Shown here piece by piece: positions 15,958-25,077 of a stretch of 52,557 nt of DNA (its first letter is position 1; each line of letters starts with the position of its first letter). The stretch lies in contig JANXMS010000218.1 in the NCBI GenBank assembly GCA_025354525.1, forward strand, positions 1-52,557. The letters run 5' to 3'. The DNA comes from Acidobacteriota bacterium (GTDB lineage: Bacteria > Acidobacteriota > Terriglobia > Bryobacterales > Bryobacteraceae). The translations under genes were made by a program, and so were the position numbers. The notes under the pieces were generated by a model that made no database searches, was not told the DNA's origin, and worked only from the letters and a program-made list of their open reading frames with translations.

Positions 15958-16671
15958 CTGATCGAGGGCGGCGAAAAAGGCTTTGTTGGTCTTGGCGGGA
16001 ACTGGCTTCAAGGGGACGCCGGCAGGATGGTTCCGCAAGCCCCAGCGGAAGGCGAGGTAGTTTTCGGCGAGGCGGCTGTAGGGTTCGAGGCGAACTTGGC
16101 CGCGAGTTCGGCAGGGTGTGATGATGGGCCCTTCGTCGTCGTTGCCGAAGGCGTGAACTTCGCCGGCAAGCCAGAATTGGCCAACGAGCGCGGCGGTGAT
16201 GGCGTCGAGTTCGTCGTGCTTCAATGTTCGAGCGGGAAGTTTGAGTCCATAGTCGATCAGGCCCTGGCGGAGACCGACTAGATCCGCCTTTTTGCAGGGA
16301 ATTCCGAGCGCATCCTGCGCCGATCCGGGAAAACCCTCGATGACCGGAATGCCGTGGCTCTCGATTGTTTTTTTGAGGGCGATGCCGCGATGGGTAAGGC
16401 GGACCATCGAAGGAAGCAGGCAGGGGTAGACGCCGATCCGGAGGGCCATCAGTTCCCGCTCGGCGTCGCGAAGGATCGAACCGGGATGGCGGGGAAGCCC
16501 GAGCGGAGAATCGAGCGAGACTACCGTCGGCTTAGCCGCGAGGGTGGCGGCGAGGAGTTCGGCGTCGGTACGGAGGAGGGCCGTCGCTGCCCGACAGCCA
16601 TCGAGGCGCGCCCAACCACTCGGTTTTACGTCGCTGCCAGTAAGGTCGATCCCGACCGATAGTTGTGCCAT
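15889..16671 (-). CDS. DUF429 domain protein
   Basis: A 260-residue cytoplasmic protein beginning with the RNase H-like strand typical of DUF429 (SVGIDLTGSDVKPSGWARLD). It continues with VVSLDSPLGLP, then RLTHRGIALKK, VIEGFPGSAQDALGIP and HDELDAITAALVGQFW. These acidic positions suggest a nuclease- or actin/RNase H-like fold; function is unknown. I place the start at the ATG at 16671; 29 further upstream codons contain no conserved sequence. Its end overlaps the third Uma2 gene on the opposite strand. Confidence 0.75.
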   Translation of the reverse strand: MAQLSVGIDLTGSDVKPSGWARLDGCRAATALLRTDAELLAATLAAKPTVVSLDSPLGLPRHPGSILRDAERELMALRIGVYPCLLPSMVRLTHRGIALKKTIESHGIPVIEGFPGSAQDALGIPCKKADLVGLRQGLIDYGLKLPARTLKHDELDAITAALVGQFWLAGEVHAFGNDDEGPIITPCRTRGQVRLEPYSRLAENYLAFRWGLRNHPAGVPLKPVPAKTNKAFFAALDQLARAAGFELNPVVDRGDRDRNR

Positions 16672-16779
16672 AATCTGGTTACCGTGTCCCCCCCAAACCG
16701 TTCGGATTGGGTAAACTCCCCCACAACTTCTTTTTATTAGCCGGGTTGGCAAAACCAATCTGTTCGTAACGAGGTGCCG

Positions 16780-18636
16780 ATGCGGCGCATTGGGATTGTT
16801 TTCTATTTTTCTACGTTAAGCGGGATTTTCGCTCAGTCGGGAGAAAACTGCACGTTTCAGAGGGATCCGGACGAGTTTGTGCTGAAGCAGGAGCGAGCCT
16901 TTCGATCTGTCAATGATCGAACGATGGCTCTTGGGAAGCTCCGCGGCGCTACCGGGGCTCGGACGGTGAACGCTTGGGATCTACCTTGGCGAAACATGGT
17001 GGATGAGGAGATTCTGGGGCGACTTGAGATGGACCGGATCCCGGTCGCTCCGCTGACGACGGACGAGGAGTTCGTCCGCAGAATTTACCTCGATCTGATT
17101 GGACGGTTGCCGCGTCCGGACGAGCTTGGTGCCTTCGTTACGGATGGGACCGAGGGCAAGCGGGACGGGCTGATTGATCGGCTGCTGTTTACCCCCGAGT
17201 TCACCTATCGATGGGCTGCGTGGCTGGGGGACCTGGTGGGCAACCAGCGGACGGCGACCAACGTGAATCAGCAGAACGATGGTCGAAACGCGATGCACAA
17301 CTACCTGCAGAGCGCGGTGGGGAATGGGAAGAGTCTGCGCGAGGTGGCGTGGGAACTTGTAGCTGGTTCGGGGAACAACTACGAGAGCGGTCCGGCCAAC
17401 TGGGGCGTGAAGACGATTACGCCAGGGGGCCCGGTGCAGGACCGGTACGATTCCGCGAACGTCCGGGCCGCCTCGGTGTTTTTGGGCTTAGGCCACTACG
17501 ATTGCCTGACTTGCCACGATGGTCGTCGTCACCTGGAGGAGCTGAGCTTGTGGGCGAAGTCGGTGACGCGGATGGATACTTTTCGCATGGCGGCGCATTT
17601 TTCGCGTCAGAATGTCGCGGGGCGGGCGAACATTGCCGGAAATTTTTTCACGAACAGTTTTGATGTGACGGATCGGGCGACAGGCACTTACGATCTGAGT
17701 ACGAACTTCGGGAACCGTCCGAATCGGGTGCGTGTGGGGACGGTCGTGAACGTGACGCCCGAGTTTCGCAACGGGAAGGCGCCTGCCAATGGACAAGCCT
17801 GGCGAGAGGCTTACGCGACCGAGTTAGTGAGCGACCCGATGTTTTCGAAGAATCTAGCGAACCGCCTTTTCAAACAGATTTTCAACCTTGGGTTGGTGGA
17901 GCCGGTGGACCAGTTGGATCCGGCGCGGCTCGATCCGGATCAGGCTCCTCCGGAACCGTGGGCCTTCCAGACCAAGCACGTGAAACTGCTCTCTCGGTTG
18001 GCCGGGCAACTGGCCGATACGGACTATAACTTGCGAGAGGCGCTGCGGGTGCTCGTCTCTTCGACCAGCTACCAGTTGAGTTCCCGGTACGATGGCGAAT
18101 GGAAGCTGGACTATGTGCCGCTGTATGCCCGGCACTACGCTCGTCGGCTGGAAGCCGAAGAGCTGCACGATGCGTTGGCGCAGGCCAGTGGGAATCTACC
18201 CGCCTATGTGATCGCGGGGTTTGGCGAACCGGTGAAGAGCGCATGGGGGCTGCCGGATACGAGCGAACCGCAGAGCAACGCGGGCAATGGGCGGAACTTC
18301 ATGGACGTGTTTCTGCGGGGGAACCGGGATACGCAGGTGAGGCGGCAGGACGGGTCGATTTTGCAGCAGTTGGCGCTGATGAACGATCAGTTTGTGCGGG
18401 ACCGGATTCGGGTGGCGAGTTCGGTGAATTTGCAGGCGGCATCCCGGATGACGGATCCGAACGCGATCATCAGCCATTTGTTTCCGCTGTATTTGGGACG
18501 GGAAGCCAATGCGACCGAACGGCAGAAATCAGTGCTTTTTCTGTCGCGGGCCACGACGGCGACAGCGAAAAACACGGCGATTGAAGATCTGGCCTGGACG
18601 CTGATCAACAAGATCGATTTTCTTTACAGCTATTGA
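16780..18636 (+). CDS. DUF1549/DUF1553-type secreted protein with haem-like motif
   Basis: A 618-residue protein. The ATG at 16780 sits 5 nt after GAGG and begins an export signal (MRRIGIVFYFSTLSGIFA); a GTG two codons earlier is less likely. The DUF1549 part (EEFVRRIYLDLIGRLPRPDEL, residues about 90-140) leads to a CxxCH motif near residue 242 (YDCLTCHDGRRH), which could bind c-type haem or metal. The C-terminal part contains DUF1553-like segments (SDPMFSKNLANRLFKQIF, ARRLEAEELHDALAQASG). In Acidobacteriota and Planctomycetota these proteins are encoded just before DUF1501 proteins, as here 12 nt downstream. The pair is thought to be exported; the reaction is unknown. Confidence 0.85.
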   Translation: MRRIGIVFYFSTLSGIFAQSGENCTFQRDPDEFVLKQERAFRSVNDRTMALGKLRGATGARTVNAWDLPWRNMVDEEILGRLEMDRIPVAPLTTDEEFVRRIYLDLIGRLPRPDELGAFVTDGTEGKRDGLIDRLLFTPEFTYRWAAWLGDLVGNQRTATNVNQQNDGRNAMHNYLQSAVGNGKSLREVAWELVAGSGNNYESGPANWGVKTITPGGPVQDRYDSANVRAASVFLGLGHYDCLTCHDGRRHLEELSLWAKSVTRMDTFRMAAHFSRQNVAGRANIAGNFFTNSFDVTDRATGTYDLSTNFGNRPNRVRVGTVVNVTPEFRNGKAPANGQAWREAYATELVSDPMFSKNLANRLFKQIFNLGLVEPVDQLDPARLDPDQAPPEPWAFQTKHVKLLSRLAGQLADTDYNLREALRVLVSSTSYQLSSRYDGEWKLDYVPLYARHYARRLEAEELHDALAQASGNLPAYVIAGFGEPVKSAWGLPDTSEPQSNAGNGRNFMDVFLRGNRDTQVRRQDGSILQQLALMNDQFVRDRIRVASSVNLQAASRMTDPNAIISHLFPLYLGREANATERQKSVLFLSRATTATAKNTAIEDLAWTLINKIDFLYSY

Positions 18637-18648
18637 GGAGCGACGACC

Positions 18649-20031
18649 ATGGCGAAAGATAGATTTGGATTTGATTGGACGGGCGTCACAGGGCGGCATT
18701 TCTGGAAGGCTCCTCAGCAAGGACGACGGATGTTTTTTCGGCACTTGAGTGCCGGGCTGGGGGGATATTTTCTGATGCCGGGGCGACCGATGGAGACGGT
18801 AGCGAAGGCGGCGGTGCGAACACAGGGCAAGGCTAAGAACTGCATCTTTATCCTGATGAATGGAGGCCCGAGCCACATCGATACGTTCGATTTGAAAGTG
18901 GGGGCGTGGACGCCGGCGGCGTTTAATGCGACGAGCTATGACGGGGTGATGTGGCCGCAGGGGCTGTTCCCTAAGCTGGCCGAGCAGATCGATAACTTCG
19001 CGCTCGTGCGATCGATCAAGAGCTGGAATGCGGCGCATGGTTTGGCGCAGTCGTGGCTGCAGATCGGGCGGAATCCGCTGTCGGGGCTGTCGAAGATTGC
19101 GCCGCATATCGGTTCGATTGTGTCGCTAGAATTGGGAGCGCGGTCGGCGAATCGGACGATGCCGGCGTTTGTGTCTTTGAACACCGGAACGGGGCCGGCG
19201 CAGGGTTACTTGGCTCCGGACCACGCGCCGTTTTACGTGAATCCGGGAGGGGCTGGCCTGGCGAATACGACGCACTTCGATGGACAATCGGCGTATGACC
19301 GTCGGGTGGGTTTGCTCGTCGACATGGACACGGAGTTGCGAAGCTCCGGGGAGCTTGGCGCATCCGCGGTCGAGAACGCCAAGTGGGGCGAGGCGGCCCG
19401 GAAGCTGATGTACAACCCGGAAGTGGCGCGCACGTTTACGTTCGACAACAACGAACGGCTTCGGTATGGGAACTCAGGATTTGGCAGCGCGTGCATTACG
19501 GCGAAGAACTTGTTGAAGGCGAATCTTGGTACGCGCTTTGTGCAGATTTCGGTTGGCAGTTGGGATATGCATACGAACATTTACACGGGTGGCCTGAACC
19601 CGGGCAATGCGAATTCGCTGGGGCGGCAGTTTGATGCGGCCTTGGGGACCCTTCTGGCGGACTTGAAGCAAGAGGGGCTGTTGGATGAGACGCTGGTGGT
19701 GGCCATGGGCGAGTTTGGCCGGACGCTGAGCACGCCAAACCAGACGGCGGGGCGGGATCACTTCTTGCAACAGGCCGCGCTGGTGGCGGGAGCGGGGGTG
19801 CAAGGAAGACGGGCGATCGGCTCTACCGACGACCGGGGCGGTGCCACGATTGAACCGGGTTGGGCTCGGGAGCGGGACATCCGCGCCGAGGACCTGGAAG
19901 CTACGATCTACTCGGCGCTGGGCATTGACTGGACGACGGTTCGGAGGGACGACCCACTGGGACGCGGCTTTGAATACGTGCCGTTTTCGAGCCAGGATCT
20001 ATACGGACCGATCGACGCGCTGTGGGGCTAG
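18649..20031 (+). CDS. DUF1501 domain protein
   Basis: A 460-residue member of DUF1501, which has the alkaline phosphatase/sulfatase superfamily fold. A twin-arginine-like or secretory leader region lies before GGYFLMPG, then the hallmark KNCIFILMNGGPSHIDTFDLK, SWDMHTNIY, and MGEFGRTLSTPNQTAGRDHF, which carry conserved metal-site residues. A GAGGAG ribosome-binding site precedes the ATG at 18649. It is paired with the DUF1549 gene upstream and almost certainly works with it. The end overlaps the convergent membrane-protein gene by four bases. Confidence 0.85.
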   Translation: MAKDRFGFDWTGVTGRHFWKAPQQGRRMFFRHLSAGLGGYFLMPGRPMETVAKAAVRTQGKAKNCIFILMNGGPSHIDTFDLKVGAWTPAAFNATSYDGVMWPQGLFPKLAEQIDNFALVRSIKSWNAAHGLAQSWLQIGRNPLSGLSKIAPHIGSIVSLELGARSANRTMPAFVSLNTGTGPAQGYLAPDHAPFYVNPGGAGLANTTHFDGQSAYDRRVGLLVDMDTELRSSGELGASAVENAKWGEAARKLMYNPEVARTFTFDNNERLRYGNSGFGSACITAKNLLKANLGTRFVQISVGSWDMHTNIYTGGLNPGNANSLGRQFDAALGTLLADLKQEGLLDETLVVAMGEFGRTLSTPNQTAGRDHFLQQAALVAGAGVQGRRAIGSTDDRGGATIEPGWARERDIRAEDLEATIYSALGIDWTTVRRDDPLGRGFEYVPFSSQDLYGPIDALWG

Positions 20032-20426
20032 CGGCGATTGGCCGCGGGCTGACGGAGAAAGCTGATCGCTCCAAGGACGGTTGCCACGGCCCCGAGTAAG
20101 AGGAAGAGGGACGCCTTGAAATCATCGGGGCCATCGTAGTATCGGGTGGCCCAGAGGCCGCGTCCAATTAAGCCGACGACCGCGACCGTCCAGGCGAAGA
20201 AGAGAAGGGCCATTCGTCCAGTTGCAGCTAGACCTGTTGCAATCAGCCCAAACGCCGATAATACAAAGAGCGACCATTGCAGTTCCCAGCCACTCCAGGG
20301 GAGCACGTCAATCGCCATCGAAGTACTGCCCGCCAGCCATCCCACGAACGCCATGGCGAAGCAGGACAGACACAGGACAACATGAAAAAGCACACTATAA
20401 CCGCGCAAGAGAGCTTGAATCATCAA
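20028..20426 (-). CDS. Small four-helix membrane protein
   Basis: A 132-residue protein with about four hydrophobic segments (VLFHVVLCLSCFAMAFVGWL, LQWSLFVLSAFGLIATGLA, MALLFFAWTVAVVGLIGRGL, SLFLLLGAVATVLGAISFL). It ends in a positively charged tail (RQPAANRR). No family is recognised. It starts with two consecutive ATGs (20426 or 20423) and its 5' end overlaps the start region of the divergent S41-like gene, so one of the two starts may be placed too far out. Confidence 0.6.
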   Translation of the reverse strand: MMIQALLRGYSVLFHVVLCLSCFAMAFVGWLAGSTSMAIDVLPWSGWELQWSLFVLSAFGLIATGLAATGRMALLFFAWTVAVVGLIGRGLWATRYYDGPDDFKASLFLLLGAVATVLGAISFLRQPAANRR

Positions 20427-22184
20427 TTTATTCCTTCGAGCAAAGGGTTATTGTATCAGCGCTTGAGCCATTTGGTACGCGCCAGCGTGCTGATGTTCGT
20501 GACCTGCTGGCCCGCCGCGGCGCAATTGACGGTGGAGCAGAAGCTGGCCGACTTCCAGGCCGTGGTTGCACTCTACGCTAAGCAGTATGCGCCGTACGAG
20601 TGGAAGCTGGAAACCGAGAAGTTCGACCTGTACAACGTCGCGCCCTGGGTGGACCGGATCCGGAAGACGACGGACGATTTGGAATATTTGCAGACACTGT
20701 CCGAGTACGTTGCCGGGCTCAACGATATCCATTCCTCCTACGTGGCGAAGTCGACTTTTGTCGCCGATCTGCACATCTATACCGATATTTACGACGGCAA
20801 GGTTTTGATTGAACAGATTGATCGGGCGCATTTGCCTGTATCGCGGTTTCCGTTTGAGGTGGGGGACGAGGTGGTGCTGTTCGACGGCCGGCCGGTGATG
20901 GAGGTGGTGCGGGAGACTGCCCGGGGCGTGAAGTTTGCCAATGAACGTTCGACGATGCGCTATGCCACCGATCTGCTGGTTTACCGCGACCAGTCGCAAC
21001 TTCCGCTGGCGAGCCGTTTGGGGGATAGCGCAACGATTGTGGTCCGGAAGGTGGACGGCAGCGAGTCGAGCCACACGATTCGATGGGACAAGTCCGGGTA
21101 TCCGGTGACGAAGCTGGGGCCGGTGCCGAACGTCCGGTTCGCGGCGGCAGTTCGACCGAGAAGTGACGAAACCGAAGATCAGCCGTTGGAGATGAACGCG
21201 GCGCGGCGGTTGCGGGCGCGGTTGCAGCAGAACGTAGTGCCGGGTGCGGCGCGACATCTGACGGGCTTTGGGGCGCGGGCCCCGGTCTTCCGGCTGCCAA
21301 CTAATTTTGTACAGCGGCTGGGCCGCAACCGGGCGGACTATTTTTATTCGGGGACGTACGTCGCTGATGGAAAGCGGATTGGTTACATCCGTATTTCCGA
21401 TTTCCAACCGGTGGATTTTAGTCTGCTGTTTTTGCCGTTGCGGCAATGGGCGACCGAAATTGCGTATTTGAAGGCGAATACGGATGGTCTGGTGGTCGAC
21501 GTGATGCGGAACCCCGGCGGCTTTGGATGTTACGGGGCGGACCTGATGGGCTATTTGACGACCAAGCGGTACTTCACCTTCGGGAACGAAATTCGGTCGA
21601 CGTTGGACTGGGTGCAGTCGTTTTATGAGACGGCGCAGTTGACGGTCGACGATGGATTGGAACCCTGGGAAGTGATCATGCTGCAGAATGCGTACAAAGA
21701 CGTTTTGACCGCCTATGGCGAGAATCGGGGCCGGACTGGGCCGGTGGCGATCTGCGCTGCTTCTTTAGATGTAGATCCGGTGGTTGATCGACTCTTCCAG
21801 CCTGTCGGCTACGACAAGCCCGTATTGATGCTGGTGGACGAGTTTACGACCTCGGCAGGCGACATTTTCGCGTCGATGGCGCAGGACAACGGCATCGCTA
21901 CACTGTACGGATACCGGACGGCAGGAGCGGGCGGGGCGACGACGGAGAATTTGGCGGGCTTCTATTCCGAGGGGAGTGCCAGGACGACGATTTCGTTGTT
22001 GACCCGGGCGAAAGCCTACACGGCGCCGGGCTACCCGACGTCGATTTACATGGAAAACATTGGCATTCATCCGGAGTTGTCGGCGGACTATATGACTCGT
22101 GAGAACCTGATAAATCGGGGTGCTGCCTACGTTGAAGGGTTCAGCAAGGCCATCGTCGACCTCATCGATCAAAGGGGCCAATAG
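20382..22184 (+). CDS. Secreted S41-like peptidase/PDZ protein
   Basis: About 600 residues. The ATG at 20382 has an AGGA upstream, but a TTG at 20451 would open directly with a signal peptide (RLSHLVRASVLMFVTCWPAA); I keep the ATG with reservation. After an N-terminal helical region (LADFQAVVALYAKQYAPYEW) there is a PDZ-like segment (FEVGDEVVLFDGRPV), then the S41 core: GYIRISDFQ, LVVDVMRNPGGFGCYGADL, and a nucleophile-type segment VDEFTTSAGDIFASMAQDNG followed by GYRTAGAGG. The serine of TSAGD corresponds to the S41/C-terminal processing peptidase nucleophile. The substrate is unknown. Confidence 0.8.
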   Translation: MKKHTITAQESLNHQFIPSSKGLLYQRLSHLVRASVLMFVTCWPAAAQLTVEQKLADFQAVVALYAKQYAPYEWKLETEKFDLYNVAPWVDRIRKTTDDLEYLQTLSEYVAGLNDIHSSYVAKSTFVADLHIYTDIYDGKVLIEQIDRAHLPVSRFPFEVGDEVVLFDGRPVMEVVRETARGVKFANERSTMRYATDLLVYRDQSQLPLASRLGDSATIVVRKVDGSESSHTIRWDKSGYPVTKLGPVPNVRFAAAVRPRSDETEDQPLEMNAARRLRARLQQNVVPGAARHLTGFGARAPVFRLPTNFVQRLGRNRADYFYSGTYVADGKRIGYIRISDFQPVDFSLLFLPLRQWATEIAYLKANTDGLVVDVMRNPGGFGCYGADLMGYLTTKRYFTFGNEIRSTLDWVQSFYETAQLTVDDGLEPWEVIMLQNAYKDVLTAYGENRGRTGPVAICAASLDVDPVVDRLFQPVGYDKPVLMLVDEFTTSAGDIFASMAQDNGIATLYGYRTAGAGGATTENLAGFYSEGSARTTISLLTRAKAYTAPGYPTSIYMENIGIHPELSADYMTRENLINRGAAYVEGFSKAIVDLIDQRGQ

Positions 22185-22247
22185 CCTAAGGTAGAATAGG
22201 GGAGTTGCGCTGAGGTTTCAGGTCTCTTACAATCATTCGAACGTGTT

Positions 22248-23282
22248 ATGGTGAATCGGTCGCAATATGCGGAAAGGGCTCGCTCGATACTGCACTCGAT
22301 TGTGGAATCCTACATCGAGACCGGCGAACCTGTGGCTTCACGGACGATTGCCAAACTGGGCGGGCATTTGAGCCCGGCGACTATCAGAAACGTGATGGCG
22401 GATTTGTTCGATGAGGGCTATTTGGCCCAACCCCACACGTCGGCGGGTCGCATTCCGACTGTGAAGGCGTTTCGGAGCTACGTGCAGACCTTGGCGACCC
22501 GCCGGCTATCGCTGGTTGATGTCCAGCGCATGCGGACAGAGTTGGGGCGGGCGGACGGCATGGAGGGTCGCATGGAGATGTCGAGCCACCTGCTGACGGA
22601 GATGACCCACAACGTGGGAATTACGGCGTCGATCCCATCGCAATCGCAGACTTTGGCGCAGATTGAACTGTTGCTGTTGGCGGACCGGCGGGTGCTGATG
22701 GTGGTGGAGACGCGAGATCACCGGGTGAGCAACCGGGTGGTGGGCCTTGATCGTTCGACGACGCAGGACGAACTGAACACGGTACGAAACTACTTCAACG
22801 AGAACTTCGCCGGTTGGACGCTGTCGCGGATTCACGTCGAGTTGCGCGAACGGTTGGCCGAAGAGCGGGCGATGTACGACGCGATGTTGCAGCGGCTGGA
22901 GATGCTGTATCAAAAGGGTCTGCTGGAAGTGGGCTTGAAGCCGCAGGTGCATCTGGAAGGGACGTCGAATCTATTTCTGATCGATCTCTCGTTGGACAAG
23001 GAGAAGCTGCGGGATTTGTTTCGGACGCTCGAAGAGAAGCAGCGATTGTTGGCTTTGCTCGACCGTTTTCTGGAAGCAGCGCCGGGCGAAGTGGGCGTGC
23101 AGGTGGGTTTGGGCGAAGTACACCCGAGCATGGAAGAACTGAGCCTGATTGGCTTGACGGTTACATTGCCGACGGGGCTATCGACGAAGTTCGCGGTGTT
23201 GGGCCCGATGCGGATGGATTACAGCCAAGTGATCGCGGCCGTTTCCGAGGTTGGCGCGACGGTGGAAGCGCTTTCGGCCTAG
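22248..23282 (+). CDS. hrcA: Heat-inducible transcription repressor HrcA
   Basis: A 344-residue protein of normal HrcA length. The winged-helix N-terminus (ERARSILHSIVESYIETGEP, then LSPATIRNVMADLFDEGYL and HTSAGRIPT) is diagnostic. The GAF-like middle and the C-terminal IGPMRMDY-like segment (VLGPMRMDYSQVIAAVSEVG) follow. HrcA represses groE and dnaK genes by binding CIRCE inverted repeats and needs GroEL to fold. I see no CIRCE element (TTAGCACTC-N9-GAGTGCTAA) in the 63 bp upstream, so this operon may not be self-regulated that way. It is followed by grpE and dnaJ. Confidence 0.95.
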   Translation: MVNRSQYAERARSILHSIVESYIETGEPVASRTIAKLGGHLSPATIRNVMADLFDEGYLAQPHTSAGRIPTVKAFRSYVQTLATRRLSLVDVQRMRTELGRADGMEGRMEMSSHLLTEMTHNVGITASIPSQSQTLAQIELLLLADRRVLMVVETRDHRVSNRVVGLDRSTTQDELNTVRNYFNENFAGWTLSRIHVELRERLAEERAMYDAMLQRLEMLYQKGLLEVGLKPQVHLEGTSNLFLIDLSLDKEKLRDLFRTLEEKQRLLALLDRFLEAAPGEVGVQVGLGEVHPSMEELSLIGLTVTLPTGLSTKFAVLGPMRMDYSQVIAAVSEVGATVEALSA

Positions 23283-23322
23283 CGCTTGTAAGCCGAGATA
23301 CACTAGAAGGGTGAGCGTTGAA

Positions 23323-23826
23323 ATGGATAATGAAGAGGCGCTGTCTGGCGAGCCTACGGCGTCGGATGCGAGCGCGAGTCTAGTCGCTGAGCGAGACGCG
23401 CTTTTAGCGGAGAAGAGTGAGTTACAGAATCAGATGCTCCGTCAGCGGGCCGATTTTGAGAACTCGCGCCGTCGGGCTGAGCGGGAACGGATTGAATCGA
23501 GTGAGTACGCGGCGATGGAGGCGGTTCGCGCCATCGTGCCGGTGCTTGATGATTTTGAGCGGGCATTAGGGGTTCCCTGTGCCGACGCCGAATACGTGCG
23601 CGGGATGGAACTGATTTACCAACGGACGCTGGATACGCTGAAGAAGTTGGGTTTAGAACCGTTGGACGCGGTTGGGGCCAAGTTTGATCCGCATGTGCAT
23701 CATGCGATCGATATGGTGACGACGGAAGAGGCGGAGGACCAGACGATACTGAGCGTGTTTCAGCGCGGGTACAACTTTAAGGGTCGCTCACTGCGGCCGG
23801 CGATGGTAAGGGTTGCTGTCCGGTGA
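23323..23826 (+). CDS. grpE: Nucleotide exchange factor GrpE
   Basis: A 167-residue cochaperone. The N-terminal coiled coil (residues about 25-65: LVAERDALLAEKSELQNQML, RQRADFENSRRRAERER) is followed by VRAIVPVLDDFERAL, the GMELIYQRTLDTLKKLGLEP region and the beta-wing (GAKFDPHVHHAIDMV, FQRGYNFKGRSLRPAMVRVA). GrpE releases ADP from DnaK. The start is uncertain: GTG at 23311 or ATG at 23323; the ATG has more suitable spacing from AGAAGG. Its stop overlaps the GTG start of dnaJ. Confidence 0.93.
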   Translation: MDNEEALSGEPTASDASASLVAERDALLAEKSELQNQMLRQRADFENSRRRAERERIESSEYAAMEAVRAIVPVLDDFERALGVPCADAEYVRGMELIYQRTLDTLKKLGLEPLDAVGAKFDPHVHHAIDMVTTEEAEDQTILSVFQRGYNFKGRSLRPAMVRVAVR

Positions 23827-24950
23827 GTAAACGCGACTATTACGAGATTCTGGGGCTAGCCAAGGGCGCAGATGAGGCATCGCTAAAGGCGGCCTATCGG
23901 AAGTTGGCGATGCAGCATCATCCGGACCGCAATCCGGGCGATAAGGCAGCGGAAGAGAAGTTCAAGGAAGCGGCCGAAGCGTATGGCGTGCTTGCAGATG
24001 CGCAAAAGCGGGCGGCGTATGATCGTTTTGGGCACCAAGGCGTAGCGGGAGCGTCGGGCGGAGGACAGGGCGGATTCGACCCGGAGACTTTCGGCGACTT
24101 CAGCGACATCCTGGGGGATTTTTTTGGCTTTGGTGATCTGTTTGGCGGGAAGCGAGGTGGCGGACGGACGCGGGCGCGGCAGGGCGAGCATCTCCGTTAC
24201 GACCTGGAGATCACGCTGGAAGACACGATCCGCGGCATGAGCGCCGAAATTCAGGTGCCGCGCGCGGAGCAGTGTGGGCTGTGCAAGGGTACCGGCGCGG
24301 ATGCAAACGACGGTCTGACGCAGTGCGCCACTTGTAAGGGCAAAGGCGAAGTGCTGCTGCAGCAGGGCTTCCTGACGATTCGGCAGACGTGCCGGACTTG
24401 TTCCGGTCGGGGCCAACTGATCCGCCGGGCTTGCACGAAGTGCGCTGGCGAGGGGTTTCAAAGGGTGGACCGAAAGCTGCGGGTGACGATTCCGCCGGGG
24501 GTCGACAACGGTACGCGGCTGCGGCTTGCCAATGAAGGGCAGTCTGGTTCAAACGGCGGTCCATCGGGCGATTTATTCGTCGTGCTGCTGATTAAGGAAC
24601 ATGCCGTGTTCGAACGCCGGGAGAACGACCTGCATTGCACGGTTGCGATTAATGTGGCGCAGGCGGCGTTGGGTACAGAGCTCGACGTGTTGACGTTCGA
24701 CGGTCTGGAGCGAGTGAAGATCCCCGAGGGCGCTCAGCACGGGGAGCAGGTTCGAGTGCGGGGCAAGGGCGTGCCGTATCTGAATTCCGGTGGCCGGGGC
24801 GACGTGATTGTGAACGTGAGCGTGAAGGTACCCGGCAAGTTGTCGCGCGAGCAGCGGAAGCTGTTTGAGCAGTTGCGGGAAATTTTGCCGACGGATACGG
24901 AACCGCAGGAGCGGGGATTGTTCGACAAGGTGAAAGACTACTTCATGTAG
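23823..24950 (+). CDS. dnaJ: Chaperone DnaJ
   Basis: A 375-residue type I DnaJ with all domains. The J domain includes KRDYYEILGLAKGADEASLK and the HPD motif (MQHHPDRNPG). A Gly/Phe-rich linker (GGFDPETFGDFSD, GDFFGFGDLFGG) comes next, then four zinc-binding CxxCxGxG repeats (CGLCKGTG, CATCKGKG, CRTCSGRG, CTKCAGEG) and the client-binding C-terminal domain. The GTG start overlaps the grpE stop (GTGA), so they are coupled. dnaK is not in the window. Confidence 0.96.
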   Translation: MSKRDYYEILGLAKGADEASLKAAYRKLAMQHHPDRNPGDKAAEEKFKEAAEAYGVLADAQKRAAYDRFGHQGVAGASGGGQGGFDPETFGDFSDILGDFFGFGDLFGGKRGGGRTRARQGEHLRYDLEITLEDTIRGMSAEIQVPRAEQCGLCKGTGADANDGLTQCATCKGKGEVLLQQGFLTIRQTCRTCSGRGQLIRRACTKCAGEGFQRVDRKLRVTIPPGVDNGTRLRLANEGQSGSNGGPSGDLFVVLLIKEHAVFERRENDLHCTVAINVAQAALGTELDVLTFDGLERVKIPEGAQHGEQVRVRGKGVPYLNSGGRGDVIVNVSVKVPGKLSREQRKLFEQLREILPTDTEPQERGLFDKVKDYFM

Positions 24951-24987
24951 GGTGGCGTTGAGTTTGGTAGAGTAGTAGTAGTCATGC

Positions 24988-25077
<90 letters not shown>

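Noticed and set aside
22185-22247. CIRCE operator expected before hrcA
   Set aside because: No TTAGCACTC-N9-GAGTGCTAA or close variant is visible.
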